Below, in pieces: positions 28,179 to 36,799 of a stretch of DNA of 64,000 nt. The position numbers were made by a program, and so were the translations under genes. The stretch's first letter is position 1. Every line of letters begins with the position of its first letter. This DNA is from Chengkuizengella axinellae (GTDB taxonomy: Bacteria > Bacillota > Bacilli > Paenibacillales > KCTC-33759): the NCBI RefSeq assembly GCF_030730905.1, contig NZ_JAVAMP010000003.1, forward strand, positions 62,001 to 126,000. Direction: 5' to 3'. Below the pieces are notes generated by a model. It saw nothing but the letters and a program-made list of their open reading frames with translations, made no database searches and was not told where the DNA came from.

Positions 28179-28261
28179 AAATCAATAACCTCCAATATCC
28201 CAAAATAACATAAAACTTAAACTATTATGGTAATATGATTCAAACCTTTAGTTGGGTATAA

Positions 28262-28294
28262 TTTGTGTTACATTCTTAATTAATATAACACAAA
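28262..28294. promoter_or_regulatory. Inverted repeat operator upstream of the oxidoreductase gene
   Basis: Perfect 9-bp arms TTTGTGTTA and TAACACAAA separated by 15 bases. The left arm directly follows a TATAAT hexamer at 28257, a good position for an operator. The binder could be the divergent AraC protein. Confidence 0.5.
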
Positions 28295-28336
28295 ATACAA
28301 TAAAAGTACTTATAGTTGTAAAAGGAGGAAATTCAA

Positions 28337-29419
28337 ATGTCTAGGATATTAAAAGTTGGAATTATAGGTTGTGGGGGGATTGCTGTAGGTAAACATTTAC
28401 CTTCACTTTCAAAATTGAAAGCGGTTCAATTAGCTGCATTTAGTGATGCTGATATTACAAAAGCTGAACAAGCGGCAAAGGAGTACGGAATAGAAGGAGC
28501 AGAAGTATATTCGGATTTCAATCAGATGTTAAAGGATGACTCAATTGAAGTTATTCATATTTGTACACCGAATGATTCACATGCTGATATTACTATTGCA
28601 GCGCTTGAAGCAGGCAAACATGTAAATTGTGAAAAACCAATGGCAAAAACAGCAGCAGATGCTAGACGGATGTACGAGGCTTCGAAGAAGTCAAACAAAA
28701 AGCTGACGATTAGTTACCAGAATCGTTTTCGAGCAGACAGTCAATATTTGTATCAGGCCTGTAGAGAGGGTGAATTAGGCGAAATTTATTTTGCCAAAGC
28801 ACACGCAATTCGTCGGCGTGCAGTACCTACTTGGGGTGTTTTTTTAGATGAAGAAAAACAAGGTGGAGGTCCATTAATCGATATTGGTACACATGCATTA
28901 GACTTAACACTATGGATGATGGATAATTACAAACCTAAAGTTGTATTAGGTACAGCATTTCATAAATTATCTAGTAGGGAAAATGCAGCTAATGCATGGG
29001 GGCCATGGGACCCAAGTGAGTTTACAGTAGAAGATTCAGCTTTTGGAATGATCAAAATGGAAAATGGAGCAACCATTATTCTAGAGTCTAGCTGGGCGTT
29101 AAACTCCTTAGATGAAGGTGAAGCAAAATGTACGCTTGCAGGAACTGAAGGTGGAGCAGATATGAAGGATGGACTTCGCATTAATGGAGAAAGTCGTGGG
29201 AGATTATTTACTAACCGTATTCAAACAGATGTAGGTGGAGTTGCTTTTTATGATGGGAAAAAAGAGAGCGACGCGGACTTAGAGATGAGATTGTGGATTG
29301 ATAGCATTTTAAAAAATTCCGAACCGATTGTTAAACCAGAACAAGCACTTGTGGTTTCGGAAATTTTAGAAGCGATTTATGAATCTTCAAAAACAGGGAA
29401 AGCAGTTTATTTTGATTAG
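28337..29419 (+). CDS. Gfo/Idh/MocA family oxidoreductase
   Basis: 360 residues; NAD(P)-dependent sugar or cyclitol dehydrogenase. Rossmann motif GIIGCGGIAVGKHLPSL, the EKPMAKTA motif with the catalytic lysine at about 97, and GGGPLIDIGTHALDL with the active-site histidine. The C-terminal beta-sheet domain follows. AAAGGAGG precedes the ATG. First gene of a probable two-gene catabolic unit with the isomerase at 29.6 kb. The exact substrate cannot be read from the sequence. Confidence 0.9.
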   Translation: MSRILKVGIIGCGGIAVGKHLPSLSKLKAVQLAAFSDADITKAEQAAKEYGIEGAEVYSDFNQMLKDDSIEVIHICTPNDSHADITIAALEAGKHVNCEKPMAKTAADARRMYEASKKSNKKLTISYQNRFRADSQYLYQACREGELGEIYFAKAHAIRRRAVPTWGVFLDEEKQGGGPLIDIGTHALDLTLWMMDNYKPKVVLGTAFHKLSSRENAANAWGPWDPSEFTVEDSAFGMIKMENGATIILESSWALNSLDEGEAKCTLAGTEGGADMKDGLRINGESRGRLFTNRIQTDVGGVAFYDGKKESDADLEMRLWIDSILKNSEPIVKPEQALVVSEILEAIYESSKTGKAVYFD

Positions 29420-29549
29420 TGTTTTGCTTCTATTCGTACCACTTAATATAGTATACCGCATTTAAATATTAGTCATATCTATGAATGTATATTTTTAATC
29501 AGTTACGTTTTGTGTCGTACCGACATCAGCAAACGCTTGAGTTGAATAA

Positions 29550-29582
29550 TGATATATCAGAGCATGCTGTTCTGATATATCA
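29550..29582. promoter_or_regulatory. Perfect inverted repeat between oxidoreductase and isomerase genes
   Basis: Perfect 12-bp arms TGATATATCAGA/TCTGATATATCA with a 9-base centre. No U-run follows, so it is more like an operator or an mRNA processing hairpin than a terminator. The isomerase start is 54 bases downstream. Confidence 0.55.
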
Positions 29583-29635
29583 CAGGTACGAATCAGTTTT
29601 TGGTAAGAGTATAAATATAAGGGAGAGTGGGATAT

Positions 29636-30604
29636 ATGAAATTAGGTGTGTTTTCAGTTTTGTTCTCGCAAAAATCACTTGAAGAAACTTTAGATTACAT
29701 TCAAGCTAAAGGACTTGAAGCGATAGAAATAGGAACTGGTGGATATCCTGGAAAAGCGCACTGTGATCCTGATCTTTTGTTGAGTAATGAACAAAAATTA
29801 AACGAGTTTAGACAATTGATAGATGCAAAAGGTATCGAAATCTCAGCACTTAGTGTACATGGAAATACACTGCATCCTCAAAAAGAAATTGCACAAGAAT
29901 TCCATGATGATTTAATAAAAACGATAGACTTAGCTCATAAATTAGAAGTTCCCGTAGTAAATACATTTTCAGGTTGTCCAGGTGACCATGAAGGGGCAAA
30001 ATATCCGAATTGGCCCGTTGCCCCTTGGCCAAACGAATATCAAGAAATATTAAAATGGCAATGGGAAGAAAAAGTGATACCTTATTGGAAAGAAGTGGGG
30101 CAATACGCGGCTGATCGAAACGTGAAAATTGGATTAGAGCTTCATGGAGGATTTTCCGTTCATACACCTGCTACACTGCTTCGATTAAGAGATGCTGTAG
30201 GTGAAGTGATTGGAGCTAACCTAGATCCAAGTCATATGTGGTGGCAGGGAATAGATCCTTTAGAAGCAATCAAGATATTAGGTAAACATAATGCCATCCA
30301 TCACTTCCATGCGAAAGATACAACTATAGATCAAAACAACGTAAATCGATTTGGATTAACAGACATGCAATCCTATTCGAATATGTTGGATCGTGCATGG
30401 CAGTTTCGCACAGTAGGATTTGGTCATGATATAAAAACGTGGGCTGACATCATCAGCACATTAAGATTAGTAGGGTATGATTATGTTATCAGCATTGAGC
30501 ATGAGGATGGGTTAATGTCCATTGATGAAGGGTTTACAAAAGCCGTTTCTAATTTGCATCAAGTATTACTAAAAGAACCATTAGGAGATATGTGGTGGGT
30601 TTAG
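29636..30604 (+). CDS. Sugar phosphate isomerase/epimerase (TIM-barrel)
   Basis: 322 residues of the xylose-isomerase-like TIM-barrel family (AP_endonuc_2). Metal ligands are visible in IGLELHGGFSVH, NLDPSHMWWQGID, HFHAKDT and the C-terminal SIEHEDG. Such enzymes often work next to Gfo/Idh/MocA oxidoreductases in inositol or sugar catabolism, as here. I use ATG 29636 after GGGAGAG rather than the in-frame GTG at 29627. A strong terminator follows. Confidence 0.88.
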   Translation: MKLGVFSVLFSQKSLEETLDYIQAKGLEAIEIGTGGYPGKAHCDPDLLLSNEQKLNEFRQLIDAKGIEISALSVHGNTLHPQKEIAQEFHDDLIKTIDLAHKLEVPVVNTFSGCPGDHEGAKYPNWPVAPWPNEYQEILKWQWEEKVIPYWKEVGQYAADRNVKIGLELHGGFSVHTPATLLRLRDAVGEVIGANLDPSHMWWQGIDPLEAIKILGKHNAIHHFHAKDTTIDQNNVNRFGLTDMQSYSNMLDRAWQFRTVGFGHDIKTWADIISTLRLVGYDYVISIEHEDGLMSIDEGFTKAVSNLHQVLLKEPLGDMWWV

Positions 30605-30637
30605 ATCGGTATTAATATCATATTACTGTATAATAGG

Positions 30638-30667
30638 AAAACCATCCTTTCTATCAGGATGGTTTTC
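30638..30667 (+). terminator. Terminator after the isomerase gene
   Basis: Perfect 11-bp stem AAAACCATCCT/AGGATGGTTTT. Confidence 0.88.
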
Positions 30668-30843
30668 GGTTTAATATTTACAAGTGGAAATTTAGAGGTG
30701 ATATAATAATATAGTTGAGTGAGAAAATATGAATATGTATAATTCCTTATATGTAATGGTAGGTTAGGGAAGTGATACAAAATTATTAGAAGAACCTAGA
30801 TGGAGTAAATTTGCAAAATGTTGTAAGTAGGTGGTAGATGTGA

Positions 30844-31494
30844 ATGAGAAAAACGGAAATGATTATAGATATGGCTTCCCAATTTGCAAAAGATGAATTG
30901 GGGAATGATGCAAGCGGTCATGATTGGTGGCATGTTTATAGAGTTACTGAATTAGCAAAAAGAATGGCTTTAGAAGAAGATGCAGATATTTTTATCTGTA
31001 CCTTGTCTGCTCTATTGCATGATGTTGCGGATGAAAAATTAAACGATTCTGAAGAAGCGGGATTGAAAAAAGTGCAGAATTGGTTGCAGGAGAACTCTGT
31101 GGATCAAAAAGATATTTCTCATGTGATAGAGATTATCTCTACAATGTCATTTAAGGGTGGAGAGCGACCTCCAATGACTACTTTAGAAGGAAAAGTAGTG
31201 CAGGACGCGGATCGTCTGGACGCCATTGGAGCTATTGGAATTGCAAGAACTTTTGCTTATTCTGGAGTAAAAGGAAGTATTATGCATGATCCAAACGCAG
31301 CACCTAGAACGAAGATAAATCAAGAAGAATATCGAAAAACGCAAGCAACTCCTATCAACCACTTTTATGAAAAACTATTTAAGCTGAAGGATTTAATGAA
31401 TACAGAATCAGCTAAAAAAATAGCTGATGAACGTCATCAGTATATGAAAGAATTTGTGGATCGATTTTATCTGGAGTGGGACGGAAAGAAATAG
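30844..31494 (+). CDS. HD-domain phosphohydrolase, YedJ/YpgQ-like
   Basis: 216 residues. HD metal ligands: HDWWHVYRV near residue 27, LLHDVADEK near 60, and Asp near 124 in VQDADRLDAIGAIGIART, the hallmark of the YedJ/YpgQ subgroup. B. subtilis YpgQ is a nucleotide pyrophosphohydrolase. AGGTGG precedes the ATG, though the spacing is short. Monocistronic. Confidence 0.85.
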   Translation: MRKTEMIIDMASQFAKDELGNDASGHDWWHVYRVTELAKRMALEEDADIFICTLSALLHDVADEKLNDSEEAGLKKVQNWLQENSVDQKDISHVIEIISTMSFKGGERPPMTTLEGKVVQDADRLDAIGAIGIARTFAYSGVKGSIMHDPNAAPRTKINQEEYRKTQATPINHFYEKLFKLKDLMNTESAKKIADERHQYMKEFVDRFYLEWDGKK

Positions 31495-31902
31495 AAGTCA
31501 GTAGAAAATAACTTCTAAATAGAAATAGAGGAAATTAAGGATCTTATTTTGATATTTTCATCGATTTTAGATGAGAATGAATAAGGCTAAAATTACCATT
31601 CAGTGATCACAATTTTCTTTTTTGCATTTGGAATGATTTCATTAATCCTTGGTTTAAATACATCGAAACTATTTATGAGTTGAAAATTCTATATCAACGA
31701 ACTACTACTGGTAAATTAGATATTTGTATAGTTGTTTTGTACTATGCTTAGCAAATTAATTATACTATTATACAAAGTAATCAATAGGATTAAAATGGTA
31801 AATGAAAAAAAGGATTGTCTTATAAATCAGTTACAACCTAAATGGGTTATTAAAAATTACAAGTAGATTAGATATGTTAATGAAGCGAGGGAATATAATT
31901 AG
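31495..31902. other. Intergenic stretch without recognisable gene
   Basis: About 400 AT-rich bases with stop codons in all frames except short runs. The fragment FFAFGMISLILGL near 31620 could be a relic of a small membrane protein, but it has neither start nor continuation. Nothing else stands out. Confidence 0.4.
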
Positions 31903-31948
31903 AAAAAATCCCTTACATTATAGATTTCACTCTACAGTGTAAGGGATT
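31903..31948 (-). terminator. Terminator of the cydABS operon
   Basis: Perfect 11-bp stem AATCCCTTACA/TGTAAGGGATT, followed on the minus strand by a T-run. Confidence 0.8.
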
Positions 31949-31992
31949 GTATTTATTACTATTCTTTTTATTGTTTCACTTAAGCTAAAATT

Positions 31993-32118
31993 TTATTTAG
32001 AAACTTGATTGTCCATTTCTTCTACATTTGTATTGCCTTTTGCACCCCACCAGAACCCCAAGAACAAACAAGCAGCAACAACTATAGGAGGTGCATAAGT
32101 GATTAAAAATTGATCCAT
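31993..32118 (-). CDS. cydS: Cytochrome bd oxidase small subunit CydS-like
   Basis: 41 residues with one membrane helix (ITYAPPIVVAACLFLGFWWG) and a short hydrophilic tail. Size, topology and position behind cydB fit CydS, the small third subunit that stabilises the haem region of Bacillales bd oxidases. I start at Met 32118: AAAGGATG lies 6 bases upstream, whereas the longer open frame from 32202 adds an uncharacteristic N terminus. Confidence 0.8.
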   Translation of the reverse strand: MDQFLITYAPPIVVAACLFLGFWWGAKGNTNVEEMDNQVSK

Positions 32119-32252
32119 TTTGATCATCCTTTCTAATTTCAAAAGTTTGATTTCTACAGCTAATAAATTCGATGATTGGATGGTGCTATTACCGATGCTC
32201 ACAATGACGTATGAATGAGACTGTTTTAATCCGACTCTACGTCCTTTTTGCT

Positions 32253-33278
32253 TTACTTAGGTGGATTCTTGTGCCCTTGCACATATTTAATATCGAATAA
32301 AAATAAACGCATTAACAAATATAATGAAGGAACTAGCAATAATAAACCTAAGATAAACACGGTAACAAGGGCAATAGCCATTGTTTGATTCGTAAAATGT
32401 TCATGAATGTTGATATAAGGGTATAGGATATAAGGTAAATGGGAAGCACCATACCCAAAAAATGCAAATGCAAATTGGAACATTACGAAAATAAAAGCCC
32501 ATCCTAAATTTTTTCTTTTCCAAACGAAATATACGGCAACAATAAAACAAATAAAGGAGATAACAAACATCCAAGATAATTCAACCATTCGTTCAAAATG
32601 CTCAAGGTTATGATTTTGAATGGCAAAGAACACAAGCAAGCTAGCTATTATTGTTGGCGCACTCCATGTCAAAGCATATTTGCGAACAATTTCAAATGCT
32701 TTATGGTCCTTTGCTTTATAAGCGTAATAAGTCAAAAACATAGAGGAGATGTATAACACGCTGATTAATGCTAACCCAATTACTGTCCAAGCATATGGAC
32801 TAGTGAACAATTTCATATATTGGAATTGAACATCCCCATTTACAATCTCGATAAATCCACCTTCCGAAATAATGAGTACAGTAGATAATGAAGCTGGAAT
32901 TAACCATCCGCTAGCTCCATATAGAAATAAATAAAATCGGTTGTTTTTTGCGCCATACGTACTGAAAGCATAATAAGAGCCACGTATAGCTAATAGGATG
33001 ACAGCAATGCTACCTGGAATGAGTAATGAAGTACCATAGTAATAAGCTGTATCAGGGAAAAAACCGATTAATCCTACCATAAAAAAGATCAAAAATACGT
33101 TTGTCACTTCCCATACTGGAGATAGGTAACGTTCAATTATTGGTTGAATTAATTGTTTGTTCCCAGTGACTTCACTGTAATAACTGAAAAATCCAGCACC
33201 AAAATCCACAGAAGCGACAATTAAATAACCGTATAGGAAAATCCATAAAACAGTTATGCCCAATAGTTCATAATTCAT
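32253..33278 (-). CDS. cydB: Cytochrome bd quinol oxidase subunit II
   Basis: 341 residues with eight or nine membrane helices; begins MNYELLGITVLWIFLYGYLI and carries the VDFGAGFF motif near residue 25. It pairs with CydA in the high-affinity terminal oxidase that reduces O2 with quinol. The start ATG follows the cydA stop with no gap, and its ribosome site GGGAGGAAA lies within the end of cydA, so expression is coupled. Confidence 0.93.
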   Translation of the reverse strand: MNYELLGITVLWIFLYGYLIVASVDFGAGFFSYYSEVTGNKQLIQPIIERYLSPVWEVTNVFLIFFMVGLIGFFPDTAYYYGTSLLIPGSIAVILLAIRGSYYAFSTYGAKNNRFYLFLYGASGWLIPASLSTVLIISEGGFIEIVNGDVQFQYMKLFTSPYAWTVIGLALISVLYISSMFLTYYAYKAKDHKAFEIVRKYALTWSAPTIIASLLVFFAIQNHNLEHFERMVELSWMFVISFICFIVAVYFVWKRKNLGWAFIFVMFQFAFAFFGYGASHLPYILYPYINIHEHFTNQTMAIALVTVFILGLLLLVPSLYLLMRLFLFDIKYVQGHKNPPK

Positions 33279-34622
33279 TTAAAGTTTTCCTCCCTTCGAA
33301 GCGATTTCTTCTTCAGCAGGGTAATTTTTAAACATTTTTAAGATGACTTTGACACATGTAAATCCTAATACAATATAGAGTAAAGAGAATACGATAAGCA
33401 TTGTGTCAACATGACTAGAAGTTGTAGCAGCATCAGCCGTTTTCATATATCCTCTTAAAATCCAAGGTTGTCTTCCTACTTCTGCAAAGATCCAACCAAA
33501 TTCTATGGCTAACATAGCCAGTGGTCCACCTAAAGCGATAAATCTTAGCAGCCATTTATTGTGTACGTTCCATCTCCCAACTTTTTGCCCAATAATATAT
33601 GTTAACGAAATGAGCATTAATGTAACTCCAATCAACGCCATCAAATCAAACATATAGTGTATCCATAAAGGTGGAATTTCATCCTCAGGTAAATCATTAA
33701 TTCCAATCACTTCTGCATCTGGAGAACCGTGTGCAAGTATGCTTAAAGCAAGTGGAATTTCAAGTCCGTATTTTACTTCATTATCCTCAGTTAAGATTCC
33801 TCCAATAATGAGAGGTGCTTGATCTGTTGTTTCAAAATGCCACTCCGCAGCAGCTAATTTTTCCGGTTGGTATTGAGCTAAATATTTCCCAGATAAATCT
33901 CCAATAATAGCTGTGCCAATAGAAAATATAAGAGCAGCTACCATCGTTAATTTTAAGGCTTTTTTATAGTAAACATGTTTTCTTCCACGAAGAATTGATA
34001 TGGCCGCTATACCAGCTAAAACAAAAGCAGAGGTTAAGTAAGCAGATACAAGTACATGAGCTACTTTAGTAGATGTAGCTGGATTAAACATAGCAACAAG
34101 TGGTTGTACATTAATTATTTTCCCAGTTGCAGCATCGATATCAAATCCCTGAGGAGCATTCATAAACGCATTCACAATCGTAATGAAAAAGGCAGAAGCT
34201 GAAGAACCAATAACAACAGGGATTAACAAGTAAAAGTGTGTCATTTTATTTTTGAATCGATCCCATGTATACAGATATATACCTAAAAAGATAGCTTCAA
34301 AGAAAAATGCGAAAGTTTCCATAAATAAAGGAAGTGCAATAGATTGCCCCGCTACCTGCATAAATTTAGGCCATAATAAACTTAGTTGAAGTCCTATGGC
34401 TGTTCCTGTGACAACTCCAACTGCCACAGTGATTGTGAAACCACGAGCCCATCTGCGGGCTAATAATAAATAGTGTGAATCATTCCTTTTAATTCCTATC
34501 CATTCTGCTAATGCAATCATAACAGGGACACCGACACCAATCGTGGCAAAGATAATATGGAATATCAATGTTAATGATGTTAATATTCTGCTAAAAATGA
34601 CTGGATCGTAACTTGAAAACAA
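33279..34622 (-). CDS. cydA: Cytochrome bd quinol oxidase subunit I
   Basis: 447 residues, about nine membrane helices. N-terminal FSRILTSLTLIFHIIFATIGVG with a haem-ligand His, the conserved glutamates in the LFMETFAFFFEAIFLGIYLYTWDR helix, and the short Q-loop (about 250-310) typical of Bacillales. C-terminal GWIFAEVGRQPWILRGYM is diagnostic. The start is TTG at 34622, preceded by AAGGAGTG at 9 bases; no ATG is available nearby. First gene of cydA-cydB-cydS. Confidence 0.95.
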   Translation of the reverse strand: MFSSYDPVIFSRILTSLTLIFHIIFATIGVGVPVMIALAEWIGIKRNDSHYLLLARRWARGFTITVAVGVVTGTAIGLQLSLLWPKFMQVAGQSIALPLFMETFAFFFEAIFLGIYLYTWDRFKNKMTHFYLLIPVVIGSSASAFFITIVNAFMNAPQGFDIDAATGKIINVQPLVAMFNPATSTKVAHVLVSAYLTSAFVLAGIAAISILRGRKHVYYKKALKLTMVAALIFSIGTAIIGDLSGKYLAQYQPEKLAAAEWHFETTDQAPLIIGGILTEDNEVKYGLEIPLALSILAHGSPDAEVIGINDLPEDEIPPLWIHYMFDLMALIGVTLMLISLTYIIGQKVGRWNVHNKWLLRFIALGGPLAMLAIEFGWIFAEVGRQPWILRGYMKTADAATTSSHVDTMLIVFSLLYIVLGFTCVKVILKMFKNYPAEEEIASKGGKL

Positions 34623-34758
34623 TATGAATCACTCCTTTGTAAATGCAATATAACTAATGAAGATGTTGATAGAATCTTGATTGTATGATGTATTCTTTTT
34701 TCAAAGGACAGAGTAGTTAAGTTGATTTCTTGCAATATACATCTTTGTATTTAAACCA

Positions 34759-34875
34759 TTAAAAGAAGTTTCTTAGTATCGCTATGGACATAATAATTGC
34801 CACTATGATGCAAAGCATAATCAGTTTCTTTTCTTGTTTTTCAAACTTTTTAGAATTTGATTGATTGTTGTCCAT
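34759..34875 (-). CDS. Small single-pass membrane protein upstream of cydA
   Basis: 38 codons: a hydrophilic start MDNNQSNSKKFEKQEKK, one membrane helix and the end LRNFF. AGGGTGAG lies 5 bases before the ATG, a good ribosome site. It is read in the same direction as cydA, 136 bases upstream. I know no family; it could be a phage-like or oxidase-associated small protein. Found by direct reading. Confidence 0.5.
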   Translation of the reverse strand: MDNNQSNSKKFEKQEKKLIMLCIIVAIIMSIAILRNFF

Positions 34876-34907
34876 TTGTTCTCACCCTATTCATTTTAGT
34901 TTTCATT

Positions 34908-35180
34908 TATAACTTAGAGAATTAATAAGTTTAACCGGATGACATCTCCGAAAGTCTCAGATAGGAGTTTTTTTTACACTTTAAGAATTTATAAATATTT
35001 TAAAGGAGAAAGTATAAGTGCAACTACCCTTCTTTCGCTTTAAGGCTCGCCAATCGGCGAGTTTTCTTTATAACATAAGAATTTATAAGTTTACAAATTC
35101 AATGTTTCAACAAAAATTACCTCTAATGAAGGATTCGACTATATCTCCGAGAGACTCCGATAGGAATTTTTGTTATAACA
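34908..35180. repeat. Three degenerate tandem copies of a hairpin-forming repeat
   Basis: Units start near 34908, 34979 and 35073. Each begins like TAAGAATTTATAAGTTT and ends in a hairpin arm followed by TTTT and TTTATAAC-like sequence. The second unit has CTCGCC/GGCGAG followed by TTTTCTTT, a terminator-like hairpin. The third folds with AACAAAAATTACCT against AGGAATTTTTGTT. A fourth copy lies before phoU (39453). Apart from these, 34876-35277 holds no gene I can support. Confidence 0.6.
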
Positions 35181-35277
35181 TTAGAATGAACGATTGTTTT
35201 TACTTTATTCTAATTGGATTTATTATTTAAGAAATAGTATAAGACTAAATGACTAAATACATTGTACGACAAAAATA

Positions 35278-35293
35278 TGTGAAAAAAATCACA
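35278..35293. promoter_or_regulatory. Fnr/Crp-type palindrome between cydA and pstS
   Basis: TGTGAAAAAAATCACA, a perfect TGTGA-N6-TCACA site; a second half-site TTGTGATCAACA follows at 35298. It could serve a long upstream promoter of cydA on the minus strand, but I find no -10 box at the right distance on either strand. Confidence 0.5.
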
Positions 35294-35414
35294 TAATTGT
35301 GATCAACATTTGAACGAAATATTACAAAATTAAGTACGACAATTTGAATGATTAAAATGCATGTACGAATTGAAATATGGATGATACACATTAAGTATGA
35401 ATTGTAAAAGAAAA

Positions 35415-35468
35415 TTTACATTACGTTTACAAAACTATAAAATTGCGAAAACAATCCCCTAGTAAGAT
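35415..35468 (+). promoter_or_regulatory. PhoP-box promoter of pstS
   Basis: TTTACA (35415), TTTACA (35426) and a weaker ATAAAA (35437), then TAAGAT at 35463, again 26 bp after the start of the third repeat. Confidence 0.7.
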
Positions 35469-35528
35469 AACCATTGTAAGAGACAAAATCATATTGAAGT
35501 TAAGATTAAATCTAAGGAGTGGTCAAAC

Positions 35529-36497
35529 TTGTTTAATTCTTGGTTACGTAAGGGGTCAATTATTTTAACAGCATTTATATTATTATTTTCTTTAGCAGCA
35601 TGTGGTACTGAATCAGAAGAACAACCAGCTAATCAAGGTTCAAATGAAGGAAATGAACTTTCAGGAGAAATCAATATTGATGGGTCATCTACAGTATTCC
35701 CAGTTTCTCAAGCTGTAGCAGAAGAATTTATGGCAATTCATGACGATGTTATGGTTACCGTTAACTTATCTGGAAGCTCTAATGGTTTTAAAGCTTTAAT
35801 CGCTGGAGAGATTCAAATTGCTGATGCTTCTCGTCAAATTAAGGATAAAGAAGTTGACGCTCTTAAAGCAGAAGGTCAAGAAGCTGTTGAAATGCCTGTA
35901 GCATTTGATGGGATTACAGTAGTAATTAACCCTGAGAATGATTGGGCTACAGAAATGACAGTGGATGAGTTGAAGAAAATATGGGAAGTTGGAAGTACAG
36001 TTGAAAACTGGAGCGATGTAAATCCAGAATGGCCAAATGAACCAATCAAGCTTTATGGTCCAGGAACGGCTTCAGGGACATTTGAATACTTTACAGGTGC
36101 AATCAACGGAACGAAAAACGAATCTCGTGAAGATTACACACCATCTGAAGATGACAATGTATTAGTAACTGGTGTATCTGGAGATAAATATGCAATGGGA
36201 TACTTTGGATTCTCATACTATGTTGAAAACCAAGATAAATTAAATGCTGTTTCTATTAAAGTTGATGAAAGTGCAGCAGCAGTTGCTCCAACAGTAGAAA
36301 CAATCAAAGACGGAACTTATAAACCACTATCTCGTCCAATTTATATTTATCCTGTAAAGAGTGCTTTAGAAAAAAAGGAAATTCAAGAATTCCTTAAATA
36401 TTATATGAGTGAAGAAGGTCAAGCATTAGCTGAAGAAGTAGGATATGTAGCATTACCTGCTGAAATGTACGCAGAGAACTTAAGCCTTCTACCTTAA
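35529..36497 (+). CDS. pstS: Phosphate-binding lipoprotein PstS
   Basis: 322 residues. Signal peptide with lipobox SLAAC (lipidated Cys about 25), then the type II binding protein with INIDGSSTVFPVSQAVAEEF, SGSSNGFKALIAGEIQIADASR and GPGTASGTFEYF, all phosphate-contact loops. Captures phosphate at the outer membrane face for PstCAB. Start is TTG, 8 bases after AAGGAGT. Pho boxes lie about 100 bases upstream. A terminator separates it from pstC, which allows excess PstS. Confidence 0.96.
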   Translation: MFNSWLRKGSIILTAFILLFSLAACGTESEEQPANQGSNEGNELSGEINIDGSSTVFPVSQAVAEEFMAIHDDVMVTVNLSGSSNGFKALIAGEIQIADASRQIKDKEVDALKAEGQEAVEMPVAFDGITVVINPENDWATEMTVDELKKIWEVGSTVENWSDVNPEWPNEPIKLYGPGTASGTFEYFTGAINGTKNESREDYTPSEDDNVLVTGVSGDKYAMGYFGFSYYVENQDKLNAVSIKVDESAAAVAPTVETIKDGTYKPLSRPIYIYPVKSALEKKEIQEFLKYYMSEEGQALAEEVGYVALPAEMYAENLSLLP

Positions 36498-36564
36498 TTA
36501 TATAAGTAATGATTGAAGTAAGATCTACAATTAGAAGTAATATTAATCACGTATACTAGTCTAA

Positions 36565-36599
36565 CTTTCAGCGGGAGATACAAAAACTCCAACTGAAAG
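36565..36599 (+). other. Hairpin behind pstS
   Basis: CTTTCAG/CTGAAAG with inner GGAG/CTCC; the tail CAAGTTCTCTTTATT is only weakly T-rich. Possibly an mRNA-stabilising or attenuating hairpin for pstS. Confidence 0.45.
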
Positions 36600-36626
36600 C
36601 AAGTTCTCTTTATTGATTAATAATAA

Positions 36627-36679
36627 AACCGTGGCGTATCTTTAAAAAATAGGATACGTCACGGTTATGAATTTTTTTG
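36627..36679 (+). terminator. Terminator between pstS and pstC
   Basis: AACCGTGGCGTATC pairs with GGATACGTCACGGTT (one mismatch), with a T-run after a short gap. It probably sets the PstS to PstCAB ratio. Confidence 0.75.
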
Positions 36680-36799
36680 TTTATATTTGCATTATTTTGG
36701 TATAAGCTCCGTAAAAGTAATTTAGAGACGTGAAATATCTGTTATGAATTACTTTTGTGAGGTGTTTTATGAATATTGATTTAGGGGGAAGTAACGCAT

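Noticed and set aside
31590-31750. 51-codon plus-strand frame in the gap before cydS
   Set aside because: No start codon with ribosome site and no recognisable motif; composition like its surroundings.
34908-35180. A known metabolite riboswitch upstream of pstS
   Set aside because: None of the conserved cores I know (for example SAM, T-box, cyclic-di-GMP or TPP) appears, and the copies are tandem and degenerate.
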